DNA of 64,000 nucleotides from JBQCHF01 sp051953655 (GTDB lineage Bacteria > Actinomycetota > Actinomycetes > Motilibacterales > Motilibacteraceae). The DNA lies in the NCBI GenBank assembly GCA_051953655.1, contig JBQCIO010000141.1:1-64000 (forward strand), given 5' to 3'. The number at the start of each line of letters is the position of its first letter. Position 1 is the first letter of the stretch. Below, one piece after another: positions 8,299-18,201 of the stretch. The translations under genes and the position numbers were made by a program. Below the pieces are notes generated by a model that saw only the letters and a list, made by a program, of their open reading frames with translations, did not search any database and was not told where the DNA came from.

Positions 8299-9165
8299 GT
8301 GTCCGGCCGCGCCGACACACCTCTCGTGGATCCCCGATCCGTCCCCCTGCCGCGCCGGCCGTCGTCCGGGCAGCCGGTGCGCCCCGCACCCCATCCCGTC
8401 GCCCGTGCGGGCCGGGCCCCCGGGCCCGGGCTGCTCGACGTCTCCGACGTCTCCGACCTGCCCGCGGCGCTGCACGCGGCCACCGACGTCGCCGTCGCCC
8501 TGCTGGAGCTGGCCGACTCCAGCGCCGCCGTGGTCCGGGCGGCCAACCCGGCGTTCCTGCGCTGGGCCGGGGCCGACCTGGCACCTGGTGACGCCCTTCC
8601 CTCGCGGCTGCTGGACCTGCTGCCCCTGCCGGCCGCACGGGACGGCCGCGCGGCCGGCGCGGTGCTGCGCGACCGGCCGCTCGGTGGCGGTGGCGGTGGC
8701 GGACAGGTCCAGGTGCACCTCACCCCCGTCGGTCCCGGACGGGCCCTGCTCGTGGTGACCCCCCATGCCACCGCACCGGGCCGGCACGGTGCCTCCGCCG
8801 GCGTAGGGGGTCCGCTCGAAGGCCTGCCCGGACCGCAGGACCTGGTGCGCCGGCTGACCGACCGCGCTGCCGGGCCGCAGCACACGTCCGGCACCGTCGT
8901 GCTCCACGTGCGGCTGCGCAAGTCCGCCGGCGGCACGCCGGTGCCGGTGACCATGCTGGAACCGGTGGTGCGCCGCCTGCAGGACTCGCTGCGCGCCGAG
9001 GACCTGCTGGTGCGCTGGGCGCCGCGGACCCTGGGGCTGCTGCTCAGCGTGCCGCCGGGGCGGGAGGCGCAGGTGGCCGAGTCGGTGCGCCAGCGGCTGC
9101 TCGCCGGACCTGGCGGCGACCTCCTCGAGGTCCGCACCGCCGACCGGGACGCCCTGCTGGGCTGA
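8299..9165 (+). CDS. PAS-like protein with degenerate GGDEF domain
   Basis: About 288 residues if the GTG at 8299 is used (GTG 8326 is an alternative; no strong ribosome site marks either). A Pro/Arg-rich leader is followed by a PAS-like segment with RAANPAFLRWAG, then a Gly-rich linker. The C-terminal part follows the GGDEF fold, but at the catalytic position reads RWAPRTLGLLLS in place of R-GGDEF-LL, so it should not make cyclic di-GMP. It could bind a nucleotide or a partner. It sits 44 nt behind the MEDS-STAS gene on the same strand and may share its pathway. Domain calls are by eye. Confidence 0.65.
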   Translation: MSGRADTPLVDPRSVPLPRRPSSGQPVRPAPHPVARAGRAPGPGLLDVSDVSDLPAALHAATDVAVALLELADSSAAVVRAANPAFLRWAGADLAPGDALPSRLLDLLPLPAARDGRAAGAVLRDRPLGGGGGGGQVQVHLTPVGPGRALLVVTPHATAPGRHGASAGVGGPLEGLPGPQDLVRRLTDRAAGPQHTSGTVVLHVRLRKSAGGTPVPVTMLEPVVRRLQDSLRAEDLLVRWAPRTLGLLLSVPPGREAQVAESVRQRLLAGPGGDLLEVRTADRDALLG

Positions 9166-9201
9166 CCCGTCCACGACGTCCGTTGCGGCAGACTCGACGT
9201 C

Positions 9202-9855
9202 GTGGAGCCGGATGCCGCCGCACACGGGAAGCGGGGAGCCCGTCGGGTGCTGGCGCGCACCGTGCAACGCCTCGCCGGCGACGCGCTGACCCCGGCCGCA
9301 CGGGCTCAGCGCAGGCGCGACGCGCTGGGGCGGGAGGGTCGCCTGGCCGAGGACGTGGTCACGCTCGTCGAGGCCTGCGCACGCATCTGGGAGGACCTCG
9401 CCGCCAAGGAGCTCCCGCAGGACCTCACCCTGGCCGAGCTGCGCCACCTGACCGACCTGCTCGACGACCGTGAGCTCGTCGTCGACGGCGACCGGCGGCC
9501 CGCACCGCTGACCGTGTCCATCGCCGTCGCCGAGCCCGAGCACCTCGGCGTCGTCCGGGCGCTCGTGCCCGGCGGGCTCGACGCGAGCAGCTGCGACGCG
9601 TACCGCTACGCGGTCCTGCAGCCGCGCAGCGGAGCGCCCGAGCCGTTCCTCGTGGCGCTGCACCGCGGCGACCCGGTCGGGTCGCCCTGGCGCGAGGCCG
9701 ACGTCGTGGCCGTCGTGCTGCTCGCGCCGACCTTCCTGCGCTACGAGCAGGAGATGGGCGCGGTGAACCCGCTGGCGGTCCAGGCGCTGGAGGACGTCGT
9801 CCGCGCCGACCTCGCGGCCGTGCTGGAGACGCGGGACGCGCTGGGTGAGGCGTGA
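9202..9855 (+). CDS. hypothetical protein
   Basis: 217 residues, GTG start. I do not recognise the family. The N-terminal third is basic and helical (several RRxxR motifs); the middle is Leu/Asp-rich; the C-terminal half has alternating hydrophobic strands (LTVSIAVAEPEHLGVV, later ADVVAVVLLAPTFLRYEQEMGAVNP) like a small sensory fold of GAF type. No signal peptide or membrane segment. It follows the degenerate GGDEF gene by 36 nt and is probably co-transcribed with it. Codon use matches the neighbours. Confidence 0.7.
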   Translation: MEPDAAAHGKRGARRVLARTVQRLAGDALTPAARAQRRRDALGREGRLAEDVVTLVEACARIWEDLAAKELPQDLTLAELRHLTDLLDDRELVVDGDRRPAPLTVSIAVAEPEHLGVVRALVPGGLDASSCDAYRYAVLQPRSGAPEPFLVALHRGDPVGSPWREADVVAVVLLAPTFLRYEQEMGAVNPLAVQALEDVVRADLAAVLETRDALGEA

Positions 9856-9860
9856 GCCCT

Positions 9861-9892
9861 TGGTGGCGCGCAGTTCTGTCAGCGCCCCACCA
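9861..9892. terminator. candidate bidirectional terminator hairpin
   Basis: TGGTGGCGCG (9861-9870) pairs with GCGCCCCACCA (9882-9892) with one bulge. It lies in the short space between two convergent genes (stops at 9855 and 9930), where a shared terminator is expected. Confidence 0.5.
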
Positions 9893-9927
9893 TTCCTGCT
9901 TGATCGTGGCGAGGTGAGGGGCCGGGG

Positions 9928-10926
9928 TCAGCGGCGCTGCGCGCTGAGGAAGGCCCAGGTCGTCGCCGTCGCGTCCAGCCCCTGGTAGGGCACGTTGTCC
10001 GGCACCGACCGTTGCGCCGGGTGGCCCATCCAGGCGTGCTCGGCGCCGCGGACGGTGAGCAGCTGGACCGGCGTGCTCCCGTCCGGACCGCAGCTCCACG
10101 TGGTGCGGACCAGGTCGGGATTCCCGGGGTCGGTGGCCGTGGACGGGGCCCCGGTGCACCGGTCGGCGGCGGTGAAGGCGGCCAGCGACTGCTGCACCGA
10201 CGGGAAGTCGACCTCGGTGACACCGCTCGTCCCGACCCCGCCGTCGTAGGGGACGTTGTGGTCCGCGGTGCCGTGCAGGTGCAGCAGCGGCACCGGGCGG
10301 GACGGCCGGCAGTCCGGCACCAGCAGCGCGCCGGACTGGACGGCGACCGCGGCGACGACGTCGGAGAGCTGGCACGCCACCCGGTAGGCGAGCATCCCGC
10401 CGTTGGAGTGGCCGACCACGTAGACGCGGCTCGCGTCCACCGGCCGCGACCCCTGCACGAACGAGATCACGTGCCGTACGAAGGCGACGTCGTCGACCCG
10501 GTCCCGGGCCGCGGTGCCGCAGCAGGTGCCGGCGTCCCAGGTCCGCAGCACGTCCCCGCCCGGCCCGGCGCCGGTGCCGTCCGGATAGGCGACGAGGAAC
10601 CCGCCGCGGTCGGCGAGGTCGTCGAAGCCGGTCTGCTGCTCGAACTGCCGGCCCGAACCGCCGCCGCCGTGCAGCGCGACGAGCAGCGGCACCGGGCCGG
10701 CGGGCAGCGAGGCGGGGACGTGCAGCCGGACGGTGCGCTCGACCCCGGCCTCGTGCACCGACAGGTCGTACGTCCCGGGGGCCGTGATCGGCGGGTCGGG
10801 GACCGTCACCGTGGTCCGGGCACGGGGCGAGCACCCGGCGAGCGCGGCCGTGACGACGGTGCCGGCGAGCAGGGTGGCCAGCAGGGCAGCGGCGCCACGT
10901 CGACGTCGAGGCGGATTCGCGTGCAC
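9928..10926 (-). CDS. PHB depolymerase / LpqC-family esterase lipoprotein
   Basis: 332 residues from the GTG at 10926, chosen because a basic N-terminus and lipoprotein signal follow directly ([14 protein letters not shown], lipobox ALAGC). The body is an alpha/beta hydrolase of the polyhydroxybutyrate depolymerase / feruloyl esterase type: oxyanion region LVALHGGGGSG, nucleophile elbow GHSNGG with the catalytic Ser, an acid near LHGTADHNVPYDGG, and the catalytic His in GAEHAW. It is anchored outside the membrane and probably cleaves short-chain polyesters or other esters. Paired cysteines (TCCG, and CTG with CGPDG) may form disulfides. The natural substrate is unknown. Confidence 0.85.
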   Translation of the reverse strand: MHANPPRRRRGAAALLATLLAGTVVTAALAGCSPRARTTVTVPDPPITAPGTYDLSVHEAGVERTVRLHVPASLPAGPVPLLVALHGGGGSGRQFEQQTGFDDLADRGGFLVAYPDGTGAGPGGDVLRTWDAGTCCGTAARDRVDDVAFVRHVISFVQGSRPVDASRVYVVGHSNGGMLAYRVACQLSDVVAAVAVQSGALLVPDCRPSRPVPLLHLHGTADHNVPYDGGVGTSGVTEVDFPSVQQSLAAFTAADRCTGAPSTATDPGNPDLVRTTWSCGPDGSTPVQLLTVRGAEHAWMGHPAQRSVPDNVPYQGLDATATTWAFLSAQRR

Positions 10927-11029
10927 GTGCCGAAGTATCGGCGCGGTCCGCAGGCTTCCGTGACAGGCTCGGGTCGGGAACCAGCAGATTCCCAGCAACG
11001 GGGTCGCCCGCCGACCGGGGGAGAAGGCA

Positions 11030-11329
11030 GTGGACGGCAGTCTGTTCGGCGGCGCGTTCGCGCTGTTCTTCCTGGGGATGTTCGCGCTGGCCGTGCTCGG
11101 CACCGTGCTCTGGGTGGTGGCGCTGGTCGACCTGCTGCGCCGGCCGAGCTGGCAGTGGGCCGCGGCCGGGCAGAACCAGGTGGTGTGGGCGCTGGTCGTC
11201 GTGCTCGGTCACCTGGTGGGGGCGATCGTCTACTGGCTGGTGGCGCGGCCGGCGCTGCGCCGGGTGGAGGGGATGGCGCCGCCGCTTCCCGGCTGGCCAC
11301 CCCCGCCGCCTCCGGCGCCGCACCGCTGA
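11030..11329 (+). CDS. small two-helix membrane protein, PLDc_N type
   Basis: 99 residues, GTG start with GGGGAGAAGG upstream. Two hydrophobic segments (residues about 8-36 and 50-70) are joined by WVVALVDLLRRPSWQW, matching the PLDc_N domain found alone or at the N-terminus of cardiolipin-synthase-like proteins. The tail is PPLPGWPPPPPP. No catalytic domain is present. The role is unknown; it ends 6 nt before the convergent nrtR stop. Confidence 0.75.
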   Translation: MDGSLFGGAFALFFLGMFALAVLGTVLWVVALVDLLRRPSWQWAAAGQNQVVWALVVVLGHLVGAIVYWLVARPALRRVEGMAPPLPGWPPPPPPAPHR

Positions 11330-11335
11330 CTTCTC

Positions 11336-12136
11336 CTACAGGTCGTCGGGGTCGACGTCGACGACGCCGGGGCCAGGCCGCAGCATGGCCGGCTGCAGGG
11401 CGGTGGCGGTGCCGGCGCGGTAGAGCAGCGGGGGACGCCCCGCGTCATGAGTGGCTCCCTCCGCCGTCCGTGGTGCGGGCTCGACGAAGCCGCGGGTGGA
11501 CAGCACCCGCCGCCGGAAGGTGCCCAGCTCCGGGGCGGTGCCCCACACCGCCGCGTAGACCCGGCGCAGGTCCGCCAGGGTGAACGGCTCGCGGACGAAC
11601 TGCACCGCGAGGGTCGTGTACTCCAGCTTGCTGCGCGCCCGTTCCAGGGCGTCGCGCAGGATCTGGGCGTGGTCGAACGCGAGCACGGGGGCCTCGGTGG
11701 GCTCGACGCCGTCGGGAGCGGGGTCCAGACCGAGGTCGTTCACCGGCCACCAGCGGGCGCTGGCGGCGTCGGACCCGGCGGTGGGGTCGGGCAGGTCCGG
11801 GGCGAAGGCGACGTGCGCCACCGACACGACGCGAGCGCGGGGGTCGCGGCCCGGGTCGCCGTAGGTGGCCAGCTGCTCGAGGTGGCCGGGGAACCGGCTC
11901 ACCCCGGTCTCCTCCCGCAGCTCCCGCCAGGCCGCGTCCTCCACCGACTCCTCGACGCCGACGAACCCGCCGGGCAGCGCCCAGTGGCCCCGGAACGGCT
12001 CGTTGCCGCGCTCGACGAGCAGCACGCACAGCACGCCCTGCCGGATGGTGAAGACGGCGAGGTCGACGGTGACCGCGAACGGGCCCCTCTCCGACGAGTC
12101 GTCGGAGCCGTGACCGGAGGTGTCCCGCGCTGCCAT
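11336..12136 (-). CDS. nrtR: NrtR-type Nudix transcriptional regulator of NAD biosynthesis
   Basis: 266 residues. An N-terminal Nudix domain carries a complete Nudix box at residues 57-79 ([14 protein letters not shown], then RELREETGV). The C-terminal half is a winged helix ([16 protein letters not shown], then [15 protein letters not shown]), the architecture of NrtR repressors, which bind ADP-ribose and derepress NAD genes. It is the last gene of pncB-pncA-nrtR, starting 14 nt after pncA, so it probably autoregulates the salvage operon. Because the Nudix box is intact it may also hydrolyse ADP-ribose or a related pyrophosphate. The operon context makes the NrtR call strong. Confidence 0.88.
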   Translation of the reverse strand: MAARDTSGHGSDDSSERGPFAVTVDLAVFTIRQGVLCVLLVERGNEPFRGHWALPGGFVGVEESVEDAAWRELREETGVSRFPGHLEQLATYGDPGRDPRARVVSVAHVAFAPDLPDPTAGSDAASARWWPVNDLGLDPAPDGVEPTEAPVLAFDHAQILRDALERARSKLEYTTLAVQFVREPFTLADLRRVYAAVWGTAPELGTFRRRVLSTRGFVEPAPRTAEGATHDAGRPPLLYRAGTATALQPAMLRPGPGVVDVDPDDL

Positions 12137-12150
12137 TCGGCGTCCCCTCG

Positions 12151-12789
12151 TCAGGCGATCCGGGCCGACGTCGTGAGCAGCGCGCCGGCCTCCTGCATCT
12201 CCACCATGGCCAGCGCGGTGGTGCGCGGCGCCACCCCGGCGGTGAGGTCGACCAGCACCTGCGTGTCCAGGCCGTGCGTCCGCGCGTCGAGGACGGTGGC
12301 GCGCACGCAGTGGTCGGTGGCGATGCCGACGACGTCGACGGCCCGCACGCCCAGCTCCTTCAGCAGCAGCGCGACGTCGAGGCCGGCCTGGTCCGCCCCC
12401 TCGACCCTGCCGTCGAACATCGAGTAGGCCGGCTCGCCCTCGCCCTTGCGGACGTGGTGCGTGAGCAGCCCGGTCTCCAGCGCCGGGTGGTACTCGGCAC
12501 CCGCGGTGCCCTGCACGCAGTGCGCCGGCCAGGTGCTGACGAAGTCGGGGTCGTCGCCGGTGGCATGGAAGTGGCCGCCGTTGTCCGAGCCGGCCACGTG
12601 CCAGTCGGAGGAGGCGACGACCGCGGCGTAGCGGTCCCCCTGGGCGCGGACCCAGTCGCTGACGGCCGCCGCCACCGCGGCGCCGCCCACCACGGCCAGG
12701 CTGCCGCCCTCGCAGAAGTCGTTCTGCACGTCGACGACGAGCAGCGCACGGCCGCCGTCGGAAGCTGTGTCCGTCCTCAGGCCGGTCAT
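12151..12789 (-). CDS. pncA: nicotinamidase
   Basis: 212 residues, ATG at 12789 overlapping the pncB stop as ATGA. It hydrolyses nicotinamide to nicotinate in NAD salvage. The isochorismatase-like catalytic triad is visible: D20 in [12 protein letters not shown]115 in HHVRKGEGE and C161 in [15 protein letters not shown]. Metal ligands are expected around [14 protein letters not shown]. Length and motifs match PncA, including actinobacterial enzymes that activate pyrazinamide. Its product feeds PncB, encoded just upstream, and the pair is probably controlled by the adjacent NrtR. Confidence 0.95.
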   Translation of the reverse strand: MTGLRTDTASDGGRALLVVDVQNDFCEGGSLAVVGGAAVAAAVSDWVRAQGDRYAAVVASSDWHVAGSDNGGHFHATGDDPDFVSTWPAHCVQGTAGAEYHPALETGLLTHHVRKGEGEPAYSMFDGRVEGADQAGLDVALLLKELGVRAVDVVGIATDHCVRATVLDARTHGLDTQVLVDLTAGVAPRTTALAMVEMQEAGALLTTSARIA

Positions 12790-14165
12790 CGGGTTCCTCC
12801 AGTGCTGCGGGGGGATTCGGCGAAGGAGGCGACCAGCGCCGGGTCGCCGTCGGCCACCTCGAGGGCCGCGGGCGGCAGCTCGGCCCGCACCCGGGCGTGG
12901 AAGTCGCGGACCTCGGCCAGCGACGGCGCGTGCACGACCTCGCCGCCGCGGACCGCCGCCACCTGCAGCGGGCGGCCGGGTGGAGCGCCGTCCTGCGGCC
13001 CGTCGCCGCGCAGCGCCAGCCGCTCGGCCACCGCCACGCCGTCGTCGAGCAGCCGGGTGGCCACCTTGCGCCCGCCCGCGCTCGCCTTGCCGGCCGACTT
13101 CTTCACCACGGGTCGCAGCGGCGCGCCCGGGTCGTCGGAGTCGGCGATGGCCACCAGCTTGTAGACCATCCCCGCCGTGGGCGCGCCCGAGCCGGTCACC
13201 ACCCGGGTGCCCACGCCGAAGGTGTCGATCGGGGCGTCGGCCAGCGCGGCGATGACGTACTCGTCCAGGTCGGAGGTCACCACGACCTTGGTGCCGGTGG
13301 CGCCGAGGGAGTCCAGCAGCGCCCGAGCCCGGCGGGACTCGACCGACAGGTCGCCGGAGTCGATGCGCACCGCGCCCAGCTGCGGGCCGGCCACCTCCAC
13401 CGCGGTGCGGATGCCCCGCTCGATGTCGAAGGTGTCGACCAGCAGGGTGGTGCCGGGCCCGTGCGCGGCCACCTGGGCGGCGAAGGCCCCGCGCTCGTCG
13501 GCGTGCGCCAGGGTGAACGCGTGCGCGGCGGTGCCGACGGTGGGGATGCCGTAGGCGCGTCCGGCGGCGAGGTTGCTGGTGGAGCCGAAACCGGCCAGGT
13601 AGGCGGCGCGCGCCGCGGCCACCGCCGCCTCCTCGTGCGCCCGGCGCGAGCCCATCTCGATGAGCGGGCGGCCCTCGGCGGCCACCACCATGCGCGCGGC
13701 GGCCGAGGCGACCGCCGTGTCGAAGTTGAGCACCGACAGCAGCAGCGTCTCGAGGATGAGTGCCTGCCCGAGCTCGCCGCGCACCGTGAGGACGGGGCTG
13801 CCGGGGAAGTAGAGCTCGCCCTCGCGGTAGGCGTCGACGTCGAGGGTGAGCCGGAACCCGCGCAGGTAGTCGGCGGTGCCGGCGGTCACGACCCCGTCGG
13901 CCAGCAGCCAGTCGATCTCGTCGGGGTCGAACCGGAAGCCGCGCAGCAGGTCCAGCAGCCGGCCGAGCCCGGCCACCACGCCGTAGCGCCGGCCCTCCGG
14001 CAGCCGCCGGGAGAACGCCTCGAAGACCGCGCGCCGGCGGGCGGTGCCCTCCTCGACGAACGCGGAGAGCATGGTGAGCTCGTACCGGTCGGTGAGCAGG
14101 GAGACCGGGAAGCACGCAGGCGCGGGCGCGGTGACCGCTGGGGTCACCTCGAGATGCTGGGTCAC
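12786..14165 (-). CDS. pncB: nicotinate phosphoribosyltransferase
   Basis: 459 residues from the GTG at 14165, preferred because GGGAGG lies 6 nt upstream; the longer reading from 14222 adds an unlikely leader. It converts nicotinate and PRPP to nicotinate mononucleotide. Landmarks are [10 protein letters not shown] near the N-terminus, the conserved FDTAVASAA and [13 protein letters not shown] segments, [17 protein letters not shown], and the phosphate-binding RIDSGDL and SDLDEY blocks. It is the first gene of pncB-pncA-nrtR. A perfect 7-bp inverted repeat about 47 nt upstream is a candidate control site. Confidence 0.95.
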   Translation of the reverse strand: MTQHLEVTPAVTAPAPACFPVSLLTDRYELTMLSAFVEEGTARRRAVFEAFSRRLPEGRRYGVVAGLGRLLDLLRGFRFDPDEIDWLLADGVVTAGTADYLRGFRLTLDVDAYREGELYFPGSPVLTVRGELGQALILETLLLSVLNFDTAVASAAARMVVAAEGRPLIEMGSRRAHEEAAVAAARAAYLAGFGSTSNLAAGRAYGIPTVGTAAHAFTLAHADERGAFAAQVAAHGPGTTLLVDTFDIERGIRTAVEVAGPQLGAVRIDSGDLSVESRRARALLDSLGATGTKVVVTSDLDEYVIAALADAPIDTFGVGTRVVTGSGAPTAGMVYKLVAIADSDDPGAPLRPVVKKSAGKASAGGRKVATRLLDDGVAVAERLALRGDGPQDGAPPGRPLQVAAVRGGEVVHAPSLAEVRDFHARVRAELPPAALEVADGDPALVASFAESPRSTGGTR

Positions 14166-14211
14166 GCCGGCCTCCCGCTCGCCTGCTGCGCTCTGCCTGC
14201 CCCCATCCTCG

Positions 14212-14229
14212 CCCCCGCACACGCGGGGG
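14212..14229. promoter_or_regulatory. inverted repeat upstream of pncB, candidate regulator site
   Basis: CCCCCGC (14212-14218) and GCGGGGG (14223-14229) are perfect inverted copies with a 4-nt gap, about 47 nt before the pncB start. It could be an NrtR operator or a leader hairpin; the known NrtR motif varies between lineages, so this rests on position only. Confidence 0.3.
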
Positions 14230-14289
14230 TGCGCGCGGGGGCCGCGCCGTCGTGCGCGCTGGCCCGACGGTGCGGCAGCGGGGGTGGCG

Positions 14290-14492
14290 AAGGCGCTGGT
14301 GACGGGAGGAGCCGAGCGCGGGGAGACCGCCGCTGCCGGCGTCGGAGATCATCTTGATTGGGTGAGGGGCACCCGGAGCCGAACCTATTGGGTCAGGGTG
14401 CCCCCGACCCAATCAGTTCGATCGTGAACGGCTGGGATGGCCGACCCGCGGGACTCGGCCCCCGCCCAGCTCCCGCCGTCACCAGCGCCGTT
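14290..14492. repeat. composite intergenic element A (inverted ends plus hairpin)
   Basis: Occupies most of the 381-nt space between glnK and pncB. The left end (14290-14313) and right end (14469-14492, inverted) share the core GGCGCTGGTGACGG followed by a purine-rich GGAGC. Inside, 14355-14374 and 14396-14415 are 20-nt inverted arms (two mismatches) enclosing a loop that on the minus strand reads AATAGGTTCG. A third copy of the inner arm (TTGGGTC near 14389) allows an alternative pairing. No coding capacity is seen. Same family as the elements at 27626, 33037, 50553 and 61762. Confidence 0.75.
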
Positions 14493-14546
14493 GACCGTGG
14501 ACGCCGGGGCCGCACAGCCGTGTGGCAGGGCCTGGCGAGAACCCTC

Positions 14547-16156
<1,610 letters not shown>

Positions 16157-16219
16157 GCTGACCTCCCGGCTCGCCCTCCCGCCGACGGTCGGGACCAGGG
16201 GACACGGTCGGGGCGGGTC

Positions 16220-16257
16220 GTTGCCGCGCGGTTCCACCCGTGTTTCGCGCCCGTTAC
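16220..16257 (-). promoter_or_regulatory. GlnR box upstream of amtB-glnK
   Basis: Read on the minus strand: GTAAC (16257-16253), n6, GAAAC (16246-16242), n6, GGAAC (16235-16231), n6, GCAAC (16224-16220). This is the a-n6-b-n6-a-n6-b architecture of actinobacterial GlnR sites, each half matching G-N-N-A-C or GAAAC. It sits 64 nt upstream of amtB, the most conserved GlnR target. The divergent CtaG-like gene starts at 16280 and could also be affected. Confidence 0.82.
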
Positions 16258-16279
16258 GCCGCGGCGTAGCGTCGAGCTC

Positions 16280-17224
16280 GTGCCCGACCCACGGTCGCTC
16301 CCGCCCCTGGACCCCGCCTCGGCGCTGACCCACTGGGTGCTCGACCCGGTGGTCCTCGTGCTGGTGGTCGCGGCCGCCGCGGGCTACCTGCTCGCGGTCC
16401 GCGCCGTGCGGCAGGCCGGTGGACGCTGGTCGCCGGCCCGGACCGCGGTGTTCCTGGCCGCCGGCCTCGGCTCCGTGGTGCTGGTGACCTCGTCGTTCCT
16501 CGGCGCCTACGCGGGCCGGCTCATGTGGGTCTACGCCACCCAGGTCTCGCTGCTGCTCACCCTGGTGCCGGTCCTGGTCATGGCCGGCCGCCCGCTCTCC
16601 CTGGTGCGCGCCGCGGGGCGCGGCACGGGCCTGCTGGACGCGGTGCTGTCCTCCCGGCCCTGGCGGGTGCTGACCAGCCCGCTGGTCGGGCCGCTGCTGG
16701 TGCCGCTGGCGATCACCGCGGTGTTCTTCACCCCGCTCATGGCCGACTCGCTCCGGCACGCGTGGGTCCTGGCGCTGACCCAGCTCGGGCTGCTCGCGGT
16801 CGGCGCGGTGCTGGCCGTGCCGCTGGTGGGGGAGGCGGGCGCGGAGACCTCCACGCTCATCGCGGTGGCGGTGCTGGTGGGGATCCTCGAGCTGATCCTG
16901 GACGCCATCCCGGGCCTGGTCGTCCGGCTGCGCACGCACGTGCTCTCGCCGGCCTACTGGAGTGCGTTCCCCCGACCCTGGGGCGCCCACGCGCTCGGCG
17001 ACCAGCAGCACGCCGGCGCGGTGCTCTGGTTCGTGGCCGACGTCATCGACCTGCCGTTCCTCGCCCTGCTGTTCCTGCGCTGGCAGCGCGCCGACGCGCA
17101 CGAGGCCGCCGCGGTGGACCGGGCGCTGGACGAGGCCGACGACGGCACCGGCACGACCGTCCCCTGGTGGGTGGCGCAGGGGGCCGCCCGGCAGCGCCCC
17201 GACGGCGCCTGCGACAGGCCGTAG
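16280..17224 (+). CDS. CtaG-like cytochrome c oxidase assembly membrane protein
   Basis: 314 residues, GTG at 16280. Nearly all of the protein is membrane helices (about seven), beginning LTHWVLDPVVLVLVVAAAAG. It matches the Caa3_CtaG family (PF09678), whose members help insert copper into cytochrome c oxidase; characteristic features are the MWVYATQVSLLLTLVPVLV segment, FFTPLMADSL, and the C-terminal DQQHAGAVLWFVADVIDLPF, with a histidine placed to bind copper. It is divergent from amtB and stands alone; no oxidase genes are adjacent. Copper delivery is inferred from the family. Confidence 0.85.
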   Translation: MPDPRSLPPLDPASALTHWVLDPVVLVLVVAAAAGYLLAVRAVRQAGGRWSPARTAVFLAAGLGSVVLVTSSFLGAYAGRLMWVYATQVSLLLTLVPVLVMAGRPLSLVRAAGRGTGLLDAVLSSRPWRVLTSPLVGPLLVPLAITAVFFTPLMADSLRHAWVLALTQLGLLAVGAVLAVPLVGEAGAETSTLIAVAVLVGILELILDAIPGLVVRLRTHVLSPAYWSAFPRPWGAHALGDQQHAGAVLWFVADVIDLPFLALLFLRWQRADAHEAAAVDRALDEADDGTGTTVPWWVAQGAARQRPDGACDRP

Positions 17225-17247
17225 GAGGAACTGCGCCCAGTGGCCGC

Positions 17248-18159
17248 TCAGGCGGCGGCGCGCACCGCCGCCACGCGGGCCACGGTGGCGAGCCAATCGA
17301 GCAAGATGTAGGCGGTGCGCTCGGGCGCCTCCAGTTGGGGGACGTGGCCGACGCCGGCGAGCTCCTCGTAGCGCCAGCCCGGGTTCTGCCGCGCCGCCCG
17401 GCGGGCCGCCTCCACCGCTACCAGCCGGTCCCGGTCGCCGTGCACCAGCAGCACCGGCGCGCGCACCGCACCCATGGCCGCCTCGACGACGGAGGCGCGC
17501 GCCAGCATCGCGACCAGGGTGCGGGCCGAGCGCAGGAAGCCGGCGTCGGCGCCGCGGTAGGCGCTGCGCTCGTGGGCCAGCTCGAGGGAGAGCCGCACCA
17601 CCTCGGGGTCCACCTTGGCCGGGTCCGCGCAGCACAGCTCCAGCACCTGGCGCACCTGCCGCTCGGCCGGGATCGCCCGCCGCCGCAGCAGCATGAACAG
17701 CTCGCCCAGGCCGGGGGCGGAGAAGACCGCGAACTCGGCGGCCACGAGCAGGTCGATCGGGCGACGGCGCAGCTGCGGCAGGGCCGGGTCGACGAGCACC
17801 GCGCCGGCGACGACCTCGGGGTGCCGCTCGGCCAGCAGCAGGGTGATCAGTCCGCCCATCGAGTTGCCGACCACGACGGCCGGTCCGCCGGCCACCTCCT
17901 CGATGAACCGGCGCAGCAGCTTGGCGTTGGCGCGCACCGACGTCGAGCGGCCGAAGGGCTGGGTGCGCCCGTGACCGGCGAGGTCCAGCGCCAGCACCCG
18001 GCAGGTCGCGGTGAGCCGCGGCGCCAGCGAGAGCCAGTTGAGCAGCGACCCGCCCAGACCGTGCACCAGCACCACCCGGGGCCCGTCGGCCGGCCCGCCG
18101 AAGTCGACGTAGTGCGTCGGGCCGTCGAGGTCGACCCAGCGGGACTCCAGAACGCTCAC
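17248..18159 (-). CDS. alpha/beta hydrolase
   Basis: 303 residues. Oxyanion motif VLVHGLGGSLLNW, nucleophile elbow GNSMGG (catalytic serine), acid region PVLLVHGDRDRLV, and the catalytic histidine in GVGHVPQLE. A helical cap lies between about residues 130 and 210. No signal peptide, so cytoplasmic. The fold is that of broad esterase/hydrolase families and the substrate cannot be read. A short gap separates it from the next gene on the same strand. Confidence 0.9.
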   Translation of the reverse strand: MSVLESRWVDLDGPTHYVDFGGPADGPRVVLVHGLGGSLLNWLSLAPRLTATCRVLALDLAGHGRTQPFGRSTSVRANAKLLRRFIEEVAGGPAVVVGNSMGGLITLLLAERHPEVVAGAVLVDPALPQLRRRPIDLLVAAEFAVFSAPGLGELFMLLRRRAIPAERQVRQVLELCCADPAKVDPEVVRLSLELAHERSAYRGADAGFLRSARTLVAMLARASVVEAAMGAVRAPVLLVHGDRDRLVAVEAARRAARQNPGWRYEELAGVGHVPQLEAPERTAYILLDWLATVARVAAVRAAA

Positions 18160-18201
18160 GCCCCCGATGCTACCCGCGGGTAACCCGCACGCGAGGGCGC
18201 G

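Noticed and set aside
12151..14412. Very long uninterrupted frames across pncA and the antisense of pncB
   Set aside because: Open frames over several kilobases are expected at this GC content; the translated parts outside known genes are Arg/Ala/Pro-rich with no family resemblance.
16256..16267. ACGCCGCGGCGT palindrome as an independent operator
   Set aside because: It overlaps the end of the GlnR box and is a short all-GC-type palindrome likely by chance at this base composition.
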